Shown one piece after another: positions 63,079-64,000 of a stretch of 64,000 bases of DNA. Within the stretch, counting starts at the first letter, position 1; each line of letters opens with the position of its first letter. Location of the stretch: contig BPHQ01000001.1 in NCBI GenBank assembly GCA_026003615.1, positions 1,092,151 through 1,156,150 of the forward strand, written 5' to 3'. The translations under genes and the position numbers were made by a program. The DNA comes from Bellilinea sp. GTDB lineage: Bacteria; Chloroflexota; Anaerolineae; Anaerolineales; Anaerolineaceae. A model generated the notes under the pieces. That model was not told the origin of the DNA, made no database searches, and was given only the letters and a program-made list of their open reading frames with translations.

Positions 63079-63383
63079 CCGGGATTTTCCTCAAGGACGG
63101 CTGCTAACCATGCTTCGCCGATCTCGTAAGGCAAGGCGCAGAACTCCAAAGGCGTTAACTCCTCAATGGTTTTTCTTTCACCGTTTTGCTCGATTTCGCC
63201 TTGCGTACAGGCGATGCAGCGCGGATAGACCATTACTGCGACAGCCTGTTCGACATCGCTGTTGTAATCTGTCTCGGCTGCTTTGGCAGCCAGCATCCCG
63301 CGCCGCATCGCATCACTTACAGTGGCGTGGCGGATAGTCAACCGCACCGTTACGCCTTCAGCGTTTAATTCCAGATTTCTCAT
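63030..63383 (-). CDS. Tail assembly chaperone (G-type)
   Basis: A 117-residue protein that begins with a beta-strand pair (LELNAEGVTVRLTIRHATVSDAMRRG) and ends EERNSEKKD. In siphoviruses the gene before the tape measure gene codes for this chaperone, which wraps the tape measure protein during tail assembly. It is followed by the -1 extension. The start overlaps the tail tube gene stop by 4 bases. Confidence 0.82.
   Translation of the reverse strand: MRNLELNAEGVTVRLTIRHATVSDAMRRGMLAAKAAETDYNSDVEQAVAVMVYPRCIACTQGEIEQNGERKTIEELTPLEFCALPYEIGEAWLAAVLEENPGWSLQPLEERNSEKKD
63036..63043 (-). promoter_or_regulatory. Programmed -1 frameshift (slippery) site
   Basis: The minus strand reads GCG followed by A8 and GATTAG. 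In the zero frame this is AGC GAA AAA AAA GAT TAG, so A AAA AAA is a perfect slippery heptamer two codons before the stop; a -1 slip continues as AGA TTA GAT. It lies exactly in the overlap of the two chaperone frames, just before the tape measure gene. Confidence 0.75.
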
Positions 63384-64000
63384 CCGGCAACCTCACGCAG
63401 AACGACAATTACATCGTTGTTAGCCGGTGCAGTTGAGAAAGTAATTCCGGTGACCGTCTTGGTTAAACCACTGGTAACTTCCGCGCCGTTTTTCCAAACT
63501 TTAATGCCGTCCGTAGAAACCGCCGGGAAGTTGGCCGGAAAATCGAAGGCTGTCGTAGTACCATCGCCCAAATACGACGCAATCCGCAACGGGTAATTGC
63601 TCCAAACTTCCAGAACTTGCGCTTCCAAAAAGCCTTCCGTGTTGTTGGAGAAAGCCACGCCCCACAAGTGCTTTTTCACCCGATTGGGCGCCACCTGATA
63701 CTGAGTAATGGCTTTATCTGCACCCATGCCGGGTGATTTGCGCACCACCTGGGCCGATGGAATAATGAAACTATGCCAATAGGTCTTGCCAGTCTCCAAT
63801 CCTTTAGCTGCTTGATAGAGTAACAGCGCCACACGCGGCTCAAAGCCCTGTTTGTCGGTTGCAATACCAACTACGGTTGTTTCACCTACGGTGGCTACCT
63901 TCGTCCCATCCAGAAGCGCAGCCAATACCGGATCGGCAGCTTCCACATTCAGCCGCGCATCTGCACCTTCCTGAGGTGGCAAATATACAACCTGAGTGAT
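63380..64000 (-). CDS. Phage major tail (tube) protein, partial
   Basis: The frame is open to the right edge, so the N-terminus is missing; about 206 residues are seen. The segment GMGADKAITQYQVAPNRVKK and a C-terminal Ig-like module (YLGDGTTTAFDFPANFPA ... TVTGITFSTAPANNDVIVVLREVAG) fit tail tube proteins that end in a surface-exposed decoration domain. It is the first tail gene upstream of the chaperone pair, which is its usual place. Confidence 0.82.
   Translation of the reverse strand: MTQVVYLPPQEGADARLNVEAADPVLAALLDGTKVATVGETTVVGIATDKQGFEPRVALLLYQAAKGLETGKTYWHSFIIPSAQVVRKSPGMGADKAITQYQVAPNRVKKHLWGVAFSNNTEGFLEAQVLEVWSNYPLRIASYLGDGTTTAFDFPANFPAVSTDGIKVWKNGAEVTSGLTKTVTGITFSTAPANNDVIVVLREVAG

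Larger units (their letters stand above)
52940..64000. mobile_element. Prophage (siphovirus-like), integrase and tail-module end
   Basis: Integrase next to tRNA-Val, followed by an uninterrupted set of tail genes on the opposite strand in standard order (read from the right edge: tail tube, chaperones, tape measure, tail tip, fibres, fibre chaperone). The head, packaging, lysis and control genes must lie beyond 64000. It could be a complete prophage, a remnant or a tail-derived particle; only the missing part can decide. Confidence 0.85.

Overview
The window looks like a chromosomal segment of an anaerobic, heterotrophic Chloroflexota bacterium, most likely Anaerolineae. This is an inference from gene content and not a database result. 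The clues are a fused nuoCD, a fused gamma-alpha 2-oxoacid:ferredoxin oxidoreductase, a tungsten/molybdopterin aldehyde:ferredoxin oxidoreductase, large multihaem cytochromes, Rex, and small uncharacterised proteins resembling the cyanobacterial/plastid Ycf35 and Ycf46 families. Base composition is moderate and genes are densely packed on both strands.

Layout. 1-2552 (+): end of a class-III aminotransferase, terminator, pyruvate kinase and a two-domain sulfurtransferase. 2563-6190 (-): a GntR-type regulator followed by korA-korB. 6314-14611 (-): a tightly packed directional cluster starting with nuoB-nuoCD-nuoI and running through a small Cys-rich protein, an Mrp ATPase, a PSP1 protein, a PIG-L deacetylase, an M20 amidohydrolase and a BtuF-like protein. 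A SufR-like regulator (14740-15357, +) diverges from it, and the two promoters share one -35 palindrome. 15412-20302 (-): a respiratory module with a 10-haem lipoprotein, a 9-haem membrane-anchored cytochrome and a cytochrome b/c fusion. 20572-21182: a LOG-family gene broken by a one-base frameshift. 21261-23102 (-): glmS, preceded by what reads as a glmS self-cleaving ribozyme with an unusual insertion. 24121-26286 (-): an aldehyde:ferredoxin oxidoreductase family enzyme.

26478-33058 (+) is the best candidate for a poorly described system: AAA+ ATPase (Ycf46-like), Hsp70-like ATPase, DUF1257 (Ycf35-like), DUF2997, a minimal radical-SAM activase and a WD40 protein, six genes almost end to end. 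It is followed by an MFS transporter, a histidine phosphatase, a radical SAM/Mut7-C/AIR-synthase-like/PrsW run, tRNA-Arg(CCG), a membrane zinc peptidase, rex with its own operator, mreB, the F1 half of ATP synthase (alpha, gamma, beta, epsilon only), and yebC-ruvC-trmH-ruvA.

49487-52809 holds two convergent sortase-type proteins, an orphan OmpR-type response regulator preceded by a roughly 190-nt structured leader with an apparent terminator/antiterminator switch, and an FAH-family hydrolase. From tRNA-Val(TAC) at 52891 to the window end lies the integrase-proximal end of a siphovirus-like prophage: a tyrosine integrase beside the tRNA, then (-) the tail module read from the right edge leftward: tail tube protein, tail assembly chaperone pair with a programmed -1 frameshift signal (A8), tape measure, tail tip proteins, fibre-like proteins and a fibre-assembly chaperone.
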